Assembly: GCF_030445035.2 (NCBI RefSeq)
Contig: NC_080680.1
Span: forward strand, 116,400,228-116,464,227
DNA: 64,000 bases
Reading direction: 5' to 3'
Origin: Dasypus novemcinctus
Taxonomy: Eukaryota > Chordata > Mammalia > Cingulata > Dasypodidae
A program made the translations under genes and the position numbers. Shown piece by piece: positions 22,867 to 35,600 of this stretch. Position 1 is the stretch's first letter; each line of letters begins with the position of its first letter. Below the pieces are notes generated by a model. The model ran no database searches. It was not told the origin of the DNA and saw nothing but the letters and a program-made list of their open reading frames with translations.

Positions 22867-23337
22867 TGTAGCAATTTGATATAATTGATGAATTCCAAAA
22901 AGAAATATTGGATTATGCTTATAATCTGATCCATACCTGGGCATGATTGAGTTATGATTAGGGCTTTGCATCCCCACCCCTTGGTAAGTGGGGACTCACA
23001 GATAAAAGGCATGGTGAAGAAAAGAGTCGGGGATTTCTGATGTTAGAGTTTGATGCTGAAGACCTGGGAAGTCAGCACACAGAGGAAAGAGAAGCCAGCT
23101 CCAGGAAGGAAGGAATCTTGAACCCAGAGTAAAGTAAGCCCCAGGATCATAGGAACCCTGGAAGCATGAACCTTTGCAGATGTCAGCAGCCATCTTGCTT
23201 CAAATAAACTTTGGTGAGGGAAGTAACTTATGTTTTATGACCTGGTATCTGTAAGCTCCTACCCCAATAAATACCCTTTATAAAAACCAACCAATTTCTG
23301 GTATTTTGCATCAGCATCCCTTTGGCTGACTAATACA
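22867..23337 (+). mobile_element. Solo LTR, MaLR/ERV-L type, 471 bp
   Basis: The element begins TGTAGCAA and ends AATACA, so it has the TG...CA ends of an LTR. A 5-bp direct repeat CCCAC flanks it (22862-22866 and 23338-23342). AATAAA lies near 23263. A 5-bp duplication fits ERV-L/MaLR elements. The host L1 fragment is continuous across the empty site. The 3' part is shared with 60392-60688. Confidence 0.75.
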
Positions 23338-24025
23338 CCCACTCAACCTCTAATTGAGAGGGGGCTTAGATCCCATGGAGCAGATGGATGGGACTTTCTT
23401 GCTTGCAGTTGCAGACTCTCTCTATTTTTAAAAATGGTCATTGTCAGTCATCATCTCCTTGTTAGTTGTCCTGGGTGAGTCCAATAAACTGGAAAGTAGG
23501 TGTTGCACATCTGTTGAGATTCAGGACCCAACTGGCACATGGACAGCCCAAAGATTTAAGACTCTTGGACATATAACTATCAACTCCAGTACTAATTATA
23601 GGTTCAAATAAAGGAGAAGCAGAGCCATGTACATGGAAAACACAACTGAATCCAACTGTATCACACTGGGGAGCATAAATTCCAAAATAAGGGCCACTGG
23701 CAGAGTGCCAAACTCCTGACATGTCTGACCTGACTATAGTATCCAGATGTCTCCAGAGCCCTCAGGAGCCCTGCTATTTGAGGTAGTATTTACTTTGGCA
23801 GTCAATGAGTTCCTGCTGAGATGTGCATAAGGGTAACCTCTGAAATGACCTGACTCCCTTAGAAATCTCTTATTCATATAAACTCATTTGTCTTTACCAT
23901 TTCCCCCTTTTGGTTGAGGTCTTTTTCCAGTTGACTGCTAGTTGAAGCTTGGTAGTAATCCCTTGGTGCCAGGGAGGCTCATCCCCGGGAGTCATGTTCC
24001 ATGCTGCAGGTAAAGTAATGCATTT

Positions 24026-24431
24026 TTTAAAAAGATTTGTTTTATTTATTTCTCTTCCCTTCCCCTAACTGTCTGGTCTGTGTCCACTCGTTGTGTGTTC
24101 TTCTGTGTCCACTTGCATTATCTGGTGACACTGGGAAATTGTGCCTCTTTTTTGTTGAGTCATCTTGCCACATCCACTCTCCGTGTGTGCAGTGCCACTT
24201 CTGGGCAGACTGTACTTTTTTCACATGGGGCAGCTCTCCTTGAGGGGCACACTCCTTGCACATGGGGCACCCCTATGTGGGGGTGCCCCTGCATGGCATG
24301 ACACTCCTTGCATGCAGCAGAACTGTGCAAGGGCCAGCTTACCACATGGGTCAGGAGGCCCTGGTGAATGAACTCTGGATGCTCCATATGGTAGATGGAT
24401 GCTCTATCAGTTGAGCCATGTCTGCTTCCTG
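24026..24431 (-). mobile_element. DAS-type tRNA-derived SINE
   Basis: Read on the minus strand, a tRNA-like head (GGCTCAACTGATAGAGCATC region near 24400) is followed by a body and an AAATAAATAAAA tail. An 11-bp perfect target-site duplication GTAATGCATTT flanks it (24015-24025 and 24432-24442). The family resembles armadillo DAS SINEs. It sits inside the L1 fragment at 22400-25010. Confidence 0.85.
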
Positions 24432-26604
24432 GTAATGCATTTGTATGCTGAGTTTTGGCTTAGAGAGAGGATACATTTGAGCAACAAGGAGGCTCTCAGA
24501 AGGTAATGCTTAGGAACTCTATAATACTACATTGTTTCAATTTCAGAAGTAAAGATTCATAAGTACAATCATCACAATCAAAGGCCCATCAAGGGCCATC
24601 TTCCTTCAGTCGTCACTGCCCTGTACTCTGGGGATTCTTGTTGTTCCATTAGAGAATGTAGCAGAGTTCTCCAGGATGGGAATTCAATATTTCTTTGGTT
24701 ATTGTGTGGATCTCCACCCACTATGACAATGCCCCATGAATACTTGAACACATTCATATGCCTTAAAGGTATGCCTGAGGTGAACCTCCTCCCATGCCTC
24801 CCCTATCTCTGATATCCCATACCAATGATCCTCCCTTGCCACAGTTGTAACCCTTCCATGATCCAAAACTTCCTCAAAATTGAAGCCAACAAAATAACCA
24901 AACACAATTAGTAGGAAAATGATCTAACAATGATGGTTTTTAAAATAACAAAATATGAAAAAAATTTAAAAGTTTGTAATAATATAAAATTAAATTTTTT
25001 TTAACATTATACCTTTCATCACTCTAAGATCTTTTGTCTTGTATGTACCGTAATATTTGCTTCCATTTATTTGCCCAATGTCTTTTTTTTTTTTCCATTT
25101 TGTCTTTAAAGAAGCTTTAGGTTACAGAAAAGTCATGTACAGAATATAGGTAATTCCCATATTCCCAACATCCTCTCCCTTTCCCCCTTTCTTCTATTAA
25201 TAACATTTTACATGTGGATGGTACATTTGTTACAATTGATGGACAATTACTGAAACATTGCTACAAACCATGGACAATCGTTTGCATTGTGGTTTACATT
25301 TTCAGCCATACGCTTTTACAGATTTTAAGGAAGTTTGATGTTCTGTATCCATCCTTGCAAGATGATGTATAATAATTCCATTGCCCCCAAAATACCCCCT
25401 ATTCCATCTGTTCTATTCCTCCCTCCCTCTCCCCTCGGGACCCAAGGTAACCACCAAGATTAAATCATTGAAGGACCAGATTCATAGTTATTTGCAACAA
25501 CATTGAGGGTTTAACATATTGGCCTGTCCTTCTCTATTAGGCACTGCCTATGCTCTCAAAAGACTCCTGCCCCTCTATTTGAGATCATAGCAGTACTGCC
25601 CAGGATGGGAGTCCAACACTTTCCCACTCATTATGTGAGTCTCCATTCCCTGGACAACACACTATGACAAGATGAATGCTACACACTCCCTAGAAGCCTG
25701 GCCCAGGTATGACCTGTCCTGTATGTGTCCCACATCCAACATCCCAAACCAGTAACTTTCCCCTGCCATATTTGCCAAAAGAACATTCCCAGTGTTGTAG
25801 TTTCAACCAATACCAGCAAATCTCCAGAGTTCACCTGCTCCCTCCCCCAACACTCACCCCATTTCCAGGGACTGTCTAACACCCTACCCCCATCACAGTA
25901 CAGCATGGCCCAGCCCAATGGCATCACTACACCACTGTTATGCCCATCCACAGCACAACTACACTGTTCCACCTTATTATAGATTTTACACATATGGGAA
26001 TTAACTCACAACCTTCTCCTCCTTTTCTGTCTTCTGTAAATCTATCTTCCAGACTTTAGTTCTGTTAGCCTGTTCAATTTGGTTAATTCATATCAGTGAG
26101 GCCATGTAATATTTGTCCTTCAATGCCTGGTTTTCTTCACTGAACATAAGGTCTTCAAGATTCATTTATGCTTTCCTGTGTGTTAGTACTGCATTACTTC
26201 TTACAGCTCAGTAATATTCCATTGTATGTATGTACCACAATGTGTTTATCTATTCATCTGCTGATGGATGTTTGGGTTGATTCCAACTTTTGGCAACAGT
26301 GAATAATGCCACTATGAACATTGGTGTGCACATATCTGTTCATGTCCCCGCTTTCAATTCTTCTGGATATATACCCAGCAGGGGGATTGCTGGATCATAT
26401 GGGACTTCTATAGTTAGCTTCCTGAGGAGTTGCCAAACTGTCTTCCAAAGTGGCTGCACCATTCTACATTCCCACAATCACTGGATAAGGATGCTTATTC
26501 CTCCACATCCTCTCCAACACTTTCAGTCCTCTCTTTTTAAATAGCTGCCAGTCTGATGCATGTAAGATGATATCTCATTGTAGTTTTTTAATTTATATTT
26601 TTGC

Positions 26605-26882
26605 CTTTATTTTTTTAATATTACATTCAAAAAATATGAGGTCCCCATATACCCCCCACCCCCTTCACCCTACTCCTCCCCCCATAACAACAATCTCCTT
26701 AATCATCATGAGACATTCATTGCATTTGGTGAATACATCTCTGAGCACCACTGCACCTCATGGTCAATGGTCCACATCATAGCCCACACTCTCCCACAGT
26801 CCACCCAGTGGGCCATGGGAGGACATACAATGACCAATAACTGTCCCTGCAGTACCACCCAGGACAACTCCAAGTCCTGAAA
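26605..26882 (-). repeat. Short L1 3'UTR-derived retroposon inside L1-B
   Basis: This is a 5'-truncated copy of the 3' end of the 10422-12892 family, with C-rich sequence near 26645-26690. The L1 sequence that normally reads straight through is split around it. The flanking repeats are imperfect, so both borders are approximate. Confidence 0.65.
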
Positions 26883-29800
26883 ATGCGTTTTGATGTACAT
26901 TTCCCAAATAGCTAGTGATGCTGAGCATTTTTTCATGTGCTGTTTAGCCATTTGTATTTCTTCTTTGGAGAAGGGTTTATTCACATTATTTGGCCATTTT
27001 TTAAATGGGTTATTTGTCTTTTTATTTTTGAGGTGTAGGATTTCTTTATATATGCAGGATATTAGGCCCCTATCAGATATACAGTTATCAAATATTTTCC
27101 ACTATTGATTAAGGTGCCTTTTCACTTCCTTGACAAACTCATTTGAGAAGCAAAAGTTTATAATTTGAGGAGGTCTCTTTTATCTATTTTTTCTTTCATT
27201 GCTTATGCTTTGGGTGTGAAGTTCATGAAAACATTTCTTGATATAAGATTCTGTAGATGCTTTCCTACATTATTTTCCAGAAGCTATATGGTCTTGGCTT
27301 TTATATTTATATCTTTGATCCAACTTGAGTTAATTTTTGTATAAAGTGTGAGGTGGTATTCCTCTATCATTCTTTTGGTTATGGATGTCCAGTTCTCCAA
27401 GTACCATTTGTTGAAGAGGCCATTCTCTTACAGTTGAGTTGACTTGGTGGCCTTGTCAAATATCAGGTGACTATATATGTGGGGGTCTATATCAGAACTC
27501 TCAATTTGGTTCCATTGGTCAGTATGTCTATCCTTGTGTCAATACCGTGCAGTTTTTTTTTACCACTGTAGCCTTGTAGTATCTTTTAAAGTCAGGTAGA
27601 ATGATTCCTCCAATTTCATTTTTCTTTTTCAATATATCTTTGGCTAATCAGGGGCCCCTGCCCTTCCAAATAAATGTCATAGGTAGCTTTTCCAATTCAG
27701 TAAAAAATGCCATGGTAGTTTTTATTGGGATTGTGTTAAATCTGTAAATTAATTTGGGTAGGATAGACATCTTTTTTTAAATTTATTTTTATTTATTTTT
27801 ATTTTTTTAATTGACTTTGTAATAATATTACATTAAAAAAATATATATATATGAGGTCCCATTCAACCCCACCACCCCCACCCCACCTCTCCCCTCCCAG
27901 CAACACTCATTCCCATCATCACGACACATCCATTGCATTTGGTAAGTACATCTTTGGGCACCTCTGCACCTCATGGTCAATGGTCCACATCATGGCCCAT
28001 ACTCTCCCCCATTCCATCCAGTGGGCCCTGTGAGGATTTACAATGTCCAGTGATTGCCCCTAAAGCACCATCCAGGGCAGCTCCATGTCCCAAAGACGCC
28101 TCCACCTCTCTTCTCTTCCTGCCTTTCCCCATACCCATCAGCCACCATGTCCACTTTTCCCAATCCAATGCCACCTTTTCTATGTGGACATTGGATTGGT
28201 TGTGTCCATTGCACCTCTATGTCAAGAGGAGGCTCAGATTCCACATGGATGCTGGATGCAATCCTCCCACTTTCAGTTGTAATCACTCTAGGCTCCATGG
28301 TGTGGTGGTTGTCCTTCTTCAACTCCATCTTAGCTGAGTGTGGTAAGTCCAATAAATCAGATTGTAGGTGCTGGAGTCTGTTGAGGCTCAGGACCTGGCT
28401 ATCACATTGTCAGTCCAGAGATTCAAATCCCCTAAATATATCTTAAACCCCAACACTAACTGCAACTCCAGCACATTAGCATGAAAGTCTTATGAAGAGA
28501 GATCCCATCTGAGTAGGATAGACATCTTAATGATGTTTAGTCTTCCTATCCATGAACAGGGCATATTCTTCCATTTATTTAGTTCTTCTTTGATTTCCTT
28601 TAATAGTGTTGTGTAGTTTTCTGTGTATAAAGTCATTTACATCTTTAGTTAAATTTATTCCTAGGAATTTGATTCTTTTAGTTGTTATTGTAAATTGGAT
28701 TTTTTATTGATTTCCTCATCAGATTGCTCACTATTGTTGTGTGGAAATGCTACTTACATTTGCACATGGATCTTACAACCTGCCACTTTACTAAACTCAT
28801 GTATATGTTCTAGAAGCTTTGTTGTAGATTTCTCAGGACTTTCTATGCGTAGGATTATGTTGTTTGGAAGTAGTGAAAATTTTTACTTCTTCCTTTCCAA
28901 TATGGTTGCCTTTTATATTCCTTTCTAACCTAAGTGCTCAAGTAAGTACTTCTAATGCAATGTTAAATAAAAGCAGTGTTACTGGGCATCCTTGTCTTGT
29001 TCCCAATCTTAGAGGGAAAGCTTTTAGCATTTCTCCATTGAATATGAAGTTAGCTGTGGGATCTTCATATATGCCTTTCATTGTGTTGAGGAAGTTTCCT
29101 TCTATTCCTATCTTTTGCAGTGTTTTTATCAGGAAGTGGTGCTGTATTTTGTTGAATGCTTTTTCTGCATCTATAGAAATGATCACGTGATTTTCTTTCT
29201 GTTTCTTCATGTGGTGTATTACATTGATTGATTTTCTTATGTTGAACCATCCTTGCATACCAGAAATGAAATCTACTTGGTCGTGGCATATAATTCATTT
29301 GATGTGTTGTTGAAAATGATTAGCAAGTTATTTGTTGAGAATTTTAGCATCTAGTTTCTTTAGAGGGATTGGTCTATAGTTTTCCTTTCTTGTGGCACCT
29401 TTGTTGGCTTTGGTATTAGGGAGATATTGACATCACAGAATGAGTTAGGCAATGTTCCCTCCACTTTTTATTTTTTGGAAGAGTTTAATCAGGACTGGTG
29501 CTAGCACTTTCCAGAATGTTTAGTAGAAATCACCTGTGAGACCATCTGGTGCTGGGCTCTTCTAGGTTGGGAAGTTTTTAATGACTAATTCTACCCCATT
29601 ACTTGTGATTGGTCTGTTGAGTTCATCAATTTCTTCTTTCATCAATGTAGGCTGCTTGTGTTGTTTCTAGGAGTTTGTCCATTTCCTCTGAATTACCTAT
29701 CTTGTTAACATACAACTTTTCAAAGTATCCTCTCATGATACTCTTACCTTCAGTGGGGTCAGTGGTGATATCCCCTTACTCATTTCTTATTTTAGTTATT

Positions 29801-30530
29801 TGCATTTTCTTTCCTTTTTTCTTTGTTAGTCTAGCTAAGGGTTTGTTAATTTTATTAATCTCAAAAAACCAGCTTTTGGTTTTCTTTATTTTTTCTTGTG
29901 CTTTCTTATTTTCAATTTCATTTAGCTCTGCTGTAATATTGATTTTAGCTCTTCTTTTTTAATATAGGCATTTATGGCTATAAATTTCCCTCTCAGTACA
30001 GCTTTTGCTGCAACCCATAGGTTTTGATATGTTGTGTTGTCATTTTTTTCTTTTCAAGGTAGTTACTGATCTTTTGCAATTTCCTCCTTGACACACTGGT
30101 TGTCTAAGAGTGTATTGTTTAAATTCCATATCTTTGTGTCTCATCTGGTTCTCTGGCCTTTCCTGTTTTCCAGCTTTTTCCATTGTGGTTAGAGAAATTA
30201 CTTTGTATACTATCAACCTTTCTGAATTCATTGAGATTTGTTCTGTGGTTGAGCATGTGGTCTGTCCTAGAGAATGATCCATGTGCACATGAGAAGAAAT
30301 TATACCCTGCTGTATTTGTGTATAGAATTCTGTATATATCTATTAGGTCCAGATACTCTAGTGTATTAATCAAGGTCTTTGTTTCTTTATTGATTCTCTG
30401 TCAAGAGGTTCTGTCTGACAGCATATTGATGGACCATATTTCTTTATCCATTCTGCCATTCAGTGTCTTTTGACTGGTGAGTTTAATCCATTAACATTCA
30501 GTGTTATTACTGTCAAGGAATTACTTACAT
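26883..30530 (-). pseudogene. L1-B ORF2, broken
   Basis: Minus-strand pieces include an endonuclease segment at 30373-30119 (LDLIDIYRI) and an RT palm segment at 29258-28938 with [12 protein letters not shown] and [10 protein letters not shown]. The region continues to the ORF2 C-terminus near 26890, so the full domain order is represented. The FADD active-site region near 28860-28900 is degraded, and frameshifts occur throughout. A 739-bp retroposon (27774-28512) sits inside it. Confidence 0.8.
27774..28512 (-). mobile_element. 5'-truncated L1 3'UTR-derived retroposon with 16-bp TSD
   Basis: A perfect 16-bp repeat GTAGGATAGACATCTT flanks it (27758-27773 and 28513-28528). A T/A-rich tail lies on the left, so it reads on the minus strand. 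It is nearly the same sequence as 1-500 and the reverse complement of about 12140-12860. A 104-codon frame at 28352-28038 matches that at 12323-12637 with about nine differences. Confidence 0.85.
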
Positions 30531-30549
30531 TAGCCTTATTTTCTTTAGG

Positions 30550-31529
30550 TTTGTGTATGCCATATGTTGTTTTTATTTCCCTTTTTATTTTTTTGTTGTT
30601 CTTACACTGTGTTTCAACTCTCACCTGTTTTTTTCCTTTTGACCTGCAGAACTCCCTTTAGTATTTCTTGAAGGACAGGTTTCTTATTGACATACTTTCT
30701 TAATTTCTGTTTATTTGTAAATATTTTGAACTCTTACTAATTTTTGAATGCCATCTTAGCTGGATAGAAAATTCTTGGCTGGAAGTGTATTTTTTCTTTT
30801 CATGCCATAGCTATGTCATAACACAGCCTTCTTGCTTCCATGGTTTCTGTTGAGAAATCAGCACTTAATCTTATTGAGATTCCCTTGTATGTGATGACGC
30901 TTTTTTTCCTTGTTGCTTTCAGTATTCCCTCTTTGTCTTGAGCATTGGGCAGTATGACAAGTATATGTTTTGGAGTAAGACTGTTAAGATTTATACTGTT
31001 TGGGGTGTGCTGTACTTCCTGGACCTATAGGTCCATATCCCTCAATAGGGTTGGGAAGTTTTCAGCCATTATTTCCTCCAATACACTTCCTTCCCCCTTT
31101 TCCTTCTCTTCTCCCTCAGGGATGCCTATAATACATATGTTTGCACATTTCATGTTATCATTCAAATCCCTAAGTCCCTGCTGAATTTTTTTCTATTTTT
31201 TTAATCTATCTGTTCTACTATCTGTCTGGTTTCAGATGTACTGTCTTCCACATTGCTGATTCTTTCCTCTGCCTTTTCAAATCTGCTGTTATGTGCTTCA
31301 GTGTATTTTTTATTTCTTGGATGTTGCCATTCATCAATATCATATCTGTTATCTTTTTGTGTATGTTTACAATATCTTCAGTATATTCTCCCAGTGTCTT
31401 TTTAATATCCTTAATCTCTTCCTTCACTTCATTAAGGTGGCTGATGATATTTGTTTGGATATCTTTGATTAGTTGTTCCATGTTCTGCATCTCCTCCTGG
31501 TTTTTAATTTGTTTGTTGGGCTGGGCCAT
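30550..31529 (-). pseudogene. L1-B ORF1, broken
   Basis: The minus-strand frame 31529-31218 is a clear coiled coil beginning MAQPNKQIKNQEEMQ, matching the L1-A ORF1 start region. It contains stretches such as IKDIKKTLGEYTED. It covers about 100 residues before breaking. Downstream remains match L1-A ORF1 by DNA. The protein would be the L1 RNA-binding trimer subunit, but no full frame remains. Confidence 0.75.
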
Positions 31530-31724
31530 GTCTTCCTGTTTCTTAGTATGGCTTGTAATTTTTTGTTTTGTTTAGGTGTCTATTTATCTTGATGTGTTTA
31601 TTCAGTTGATTAGCTTCGTTCTCTACTCTAGGGTTTTATTTTGTTTTTGTTGTGTGTTCTAAGGTTTCACTTTGACACATTGTTCCTCTTATTCTATTAA
31701 CTTTCTGTTGCCTATGTTCCCTTG

Positions 31725-32300
31725 GAGAAAAAAATTAGGACCAGATAAAAGGAAAGAGATAAGTAGAGAAAAAGAACAATAGTAATAATAATAGTAAAAG
31801 GTAGAAGAGGAACTGTGCAAGATCTGGGAAAATAAATAATTAACATGAGTAAAAAGTTCAGAGGACTAAGAATAAAAAAGTGGAATAGAAACTAATGAAA
31901 GAAGAAACAGACTAGAGAAAAATATATAGAATAGTTAAAAGCCCGGAATGATGAGAAGAATGGAAAAATAAAAAGAAGAAAGAGGAAGAAAAGAAAGCAG
32001 AAAAAGAAAAAGAAAAATAAACAGAAAAAAGGAGAGAGCAAAAAATAAAAACAAGAAAAATTGAAGACCAAGCAAAAAGAGGTGGACATAAAGAAGAACA
32101 ACAGGAAATAGAAGATTGAAAGATGAAGGAGATATAAGAAATAGCCTTGGTAGAAAAAACTGGTAAATGATAAAAGAAAAAAAATACAAAACAGAGAAAG
32201 AAAGGAAGGGGAAATACAACAAACAAGAAACAAGACAGCAATGACTAATTTGTTTTAAAAAAACAGAAAGAAAAAAACAGAAAGCAAAAATAAAGATGGA
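31725..32300 (-). repeat. L1-B T-rich tract between 5' UTR and ORF1
   Basis: This is the counterpart of 5190-5740. It is purine-rich on the plus strand and ends in T-rich sequence plus AAG in the L1 sense direction near 31725. Confidence 0.7.
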
Positions 32301-32564
32301 AAAACAACCTTTCCTCTTAGACTCCTAAGAATCTTCTCAGGCTGCTGGTGTTCATCAATCAACCACCTTGCAGCCTGCTTTTGCAGGTTTTTAGCCAGGT
32401 TTTAGTAAGTAAAATAAGGAAAATTTAGTAAAAGGAACCCTTAAAAAGAAAGAGAGACAGAGATCCAAGAAAAGTTAATATAAAAAGAATGTTTATATGT
32501 TCCCTGTCATAAAGCTTCAGGTAGATACCTAATAACCCAGTGGGCCACTTTTCTAAGAAGACCC

Positions 32565-32635
32565 AAAAATTGAATCAGGGACCGACCTTATGCAGGTAAG
32601 GCAGAAATTCTTCCACTGAGCCTAACTGCCTCCTT
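32565..32635 (-). promoter_or_regulatory. tRNA-like segment in L1-B 5' UTR
   Basis: Minus-strand TAGGCTCAGTGG (32624-32613) is an A-box match. GATTCAATT (32576-32568) is a weaker B-box match. Position and orientation equal those of the module in L1-A. The stretch between the boxes (GAATTTCTGCC) also resembles tRNA-Gly. Confidence 0.6.
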
Positions 32636-35600
32636 GGGTTGATTTAGCCTTTCAGAAGTCTATCCACCCCCTTTTCCTCAGGCAGGTTAGATTTCTTGCA
32701 GTTTGCCACATTCCTGCTGATTAGGCACCTGTCTGTCCCTGCCTCCTCTCTGATCTAATTCCTCTCTTTACCTGTGTGACTGGGCATGACAACCTGCCTA
32801 AGGAGATCCTCCTCCCCTCTCCCTGTCAAGTAGGGTTTCCAATCTTACCACAAAGAAACCACTCTCTACTCTCCCAGACCCCTGTTCCTCCCAGGGAATC
32901 CATTCTCACACTCTGTTCTGAGTATGGAGCCAGGGGCTCCACCTAGGCTGTTTGCCCTGAGGATGGGGTATATGTGATGCTTCCAGTCACAGGGGTGAGC
33001 AACTCATGGTTTTCCTTTGGTTTCTTTATATTTCCACTACCCTCCTGTGTGACTCAAAGCACCTTCCCATTCTATCTATATCCAAAGCAGCTGGCAGGAA
33101 AGAAGACTTCTGCTCTCCTTTCAGTTAGATGCAATTTGCCAAGAGTCCATCCTTGCCTAACAGCTTGGGAGTGGGGGAGAGGAGCCCTTCCTAGCAGACA
33201 GGAGGTTTAATAATTCTCGATGGTTTTGGCTTATTCATCTCATTGTCCCTCACTCTTCTGGGAAGCAGGGTCCTAGTCTGCTGTGCCCCCATGGCAGCCT
33301 TTGGCTCTTTCTCCATTGTTTTAGCAAGAGCTGAGCCTTATCTGCCTAACCTGACAGCCATGTTCCCACAATTCTCCTAGATGATTTTTACAGAGTTTCA
33401 TAGCTCTAAACTCCTACGATTTTACAATGAAAAACAGCCTTGATGTATTTCCACTTGTATTTTGAAGCAAACATGCTTTAGTGTGTACGTGTGTGTGTGT
33501 CTATTTTGGTCATAAATGCTGTTCCTGCTTTCTTTAGCAAACTCTTATTTCTTAGAATCTAAATCTTTACTTTGAAACATGACATCTATTTGAATACTAC
33601 TGCCAGAACATAGTAGATTTTCCTAATACTCTTCTATTCAATAACATGCCTTATACCTATCTGAAGTTATGGCCCAAACTATCCAATCCAGTTTTTTTCC
33701 CTTTTGTGCCTTGATCATGTGGATTCACTTTTGTCTTGGGGATTTATTTATTTTATTGCTTATCTGTATTTCTTTTCATTCCAAAAAAGATGTAAGGATA
33801 GTGTCTTGCATGGACTCATCTGCTCAAAAACGAAACAAAACAAAACATAGATAAAGCAAACAAAATAGTTAAGAGATAATACATTTATTTCATATTAAAA
33901 GCCCGATTTATTTTGTTCATAATATTGAGATAATTTTTCAGTTCTAGGATTTGACTTTTGTAATTATCATTTGAATGCTTAAGCACTGAATTTTAATAAA
34001 CTTTGATTTAGTAAATATATTTTGAGTTTAGAAGCCCTCTCATTTCACAAAGTTTGTTTGGTGAACATTTGCCCAATGTTTTGAAAAGGTACAAGGGAAA
34101 CAGAATTTTATGTTTTTGTTCATTCACCCACCACAACCATTCTTAATTGGATCTGTGGGACACTGATGAACCCAGAAGTTTCTCCATTCCACGTACTTCT
34201 CACACCAACTTTAAATTGCTTTGGGGATTAGGGACAGTAGCAATCATTATTGCATAACAAATATTTACTCCTCCACACCTATAGAATCTAGCATCATTTG
34301 TTAATTCAGAAAGCTGACACAAATATTTTGGGAAAAGTAGCATGCTTTTCTAAGAGGTGAGAATAATTTTTCAGTATAAAGGTAAGTCCTAAATATCATT
34401 AAACTGTAACTTTTCAATCTATAATTAAAGACATTGTTAAATATGAATTTTAATATGAATAACCTGAGAAAATACAGCTGCTGATATTTATTATTACCAT
34501 GATAACCTATACTTTATTATTATTATTATTTGTATAATGGCTGCTGGACCAAAAAGCAATTTCCATATGTCGTATTATTATTTCATCACAGCATCCCTGT
34601 GAGAAAAGTAAGGCAGGTTTATTTATCATTATTTTGCAAATGAGAAAACTGTGAATATAAATTAGAAACAAAGAAACTGAAACCGAGAATTTTGATACTA
34701 AGTACCAAGCACTACTCCACTATGCTAATTTCTTGCCATGTTTGTTCAAATGAGTGTGAAATGATCCCTCTGAACTTAAAATGCCCAAATTGGTGATTAT
34801 ATGTATTATATAGAAACTTGTTTGCTCTAATTGAAAGGTACTTAAAAAAAAAAAAAATGAACAAACGGAAAACAAAAAACAAAAACAATACTGAAAGTCT
34901 GTGGCAAAAGAAACATTGGGGTATATCAAGTTGCCCTGATCATGAATCAAGTAACACTAGATAGGGAAATTGCTTAAGAGCCCAGAAAGCACATATTCAT
35001 TTATTCAGTTGAAATCCATCTATTATATGCAGCCACTGTGTTAGGAACTAGATGTAGAGGAATGAGCAAGAAGACAAGTTCCTTTCCCCATACCTCTTTG
35101 TTATCTTACAAAATACAAGATAACCAGTTTAAGCTGCTGGTAGCAAAATAAAATCAAAGACAGCAAAGAAACCTGGTTCAAGGTGGATTTGAACTGATGA
35201 AGGGATTTTGCCCAGGAGGGGAAACCTCCAAGCAGGTGGCATAGAGGAGCTGTTTAGGTGGCCTAAGATACCTGGTCATTACAATTGTCTGGAAAGGGGA
35301 AGCTAGCAGTCTCTCCAGCTCTGCACCCAAAAGGAATGGATGTGAAACATCACCAAGTTTCTAGGAAAGTCAATGTCTTCTTACCTTTCTTTTGTTTATA
35401 ATCCATGGCTGGGCTGGTCAAAGTACATGCTTATGCCCCTATTTCCAGGGCATCCTCTGACCAATTTCTGGACATCATTTGGGTAGGAATTTGATTTATC
35501 TAAGAAGTAGTGTAGAATGAGTGTAGAATCATTGTCATTTTCCTCTGGGCACTTGATCCTCAGTCATCTTGTGTCTATGGTTCTCGTTGACTACCCCCTA

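Larger units (their letters stand above)
22400..25010 (-). repeat. L1 3'UTR-type element, older subfamily, with two nested insertions
   Basis: The minus-strand element is related to 14816-16145 and 43761-44892. Its 3' end is at the left, and motifs such as ACAATTGATGAACACA are shared with the copy at 43920. It is interrupted by a solo LTR (22867-23337) and a DAS SINE (24026-24431). Sequence on both sides of each insertion rejoins into one element. Confidence 0.7.
25083..33380 (-). mobile_element. LINE-1 element, near full-length (L1-B)
   Basis: A T run at 25083-25094 is the reverse complement of the poly(A) tail. Moving right come the 3' UTR (about 25095-26600), ORF2 (about 26600-30530), ORF1 (about 30550-31529), the T-rich tract (31725-32300) and the 5' UTR ending at 33380 with the same terminal sequence as L1-A. 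Two later retroposons interrupt it (26605-26882 and 27774-28512). Without them it is about 7.3 kb. ORFs are broken. No clear target-site duplication was found. Confidence 0.85.

Noticed and set aside
25679-25993. 104-codon minus-strand frame
   Set aside because: Lies in the L1-B 3' UTR and shows no similarity to L1 proteins.
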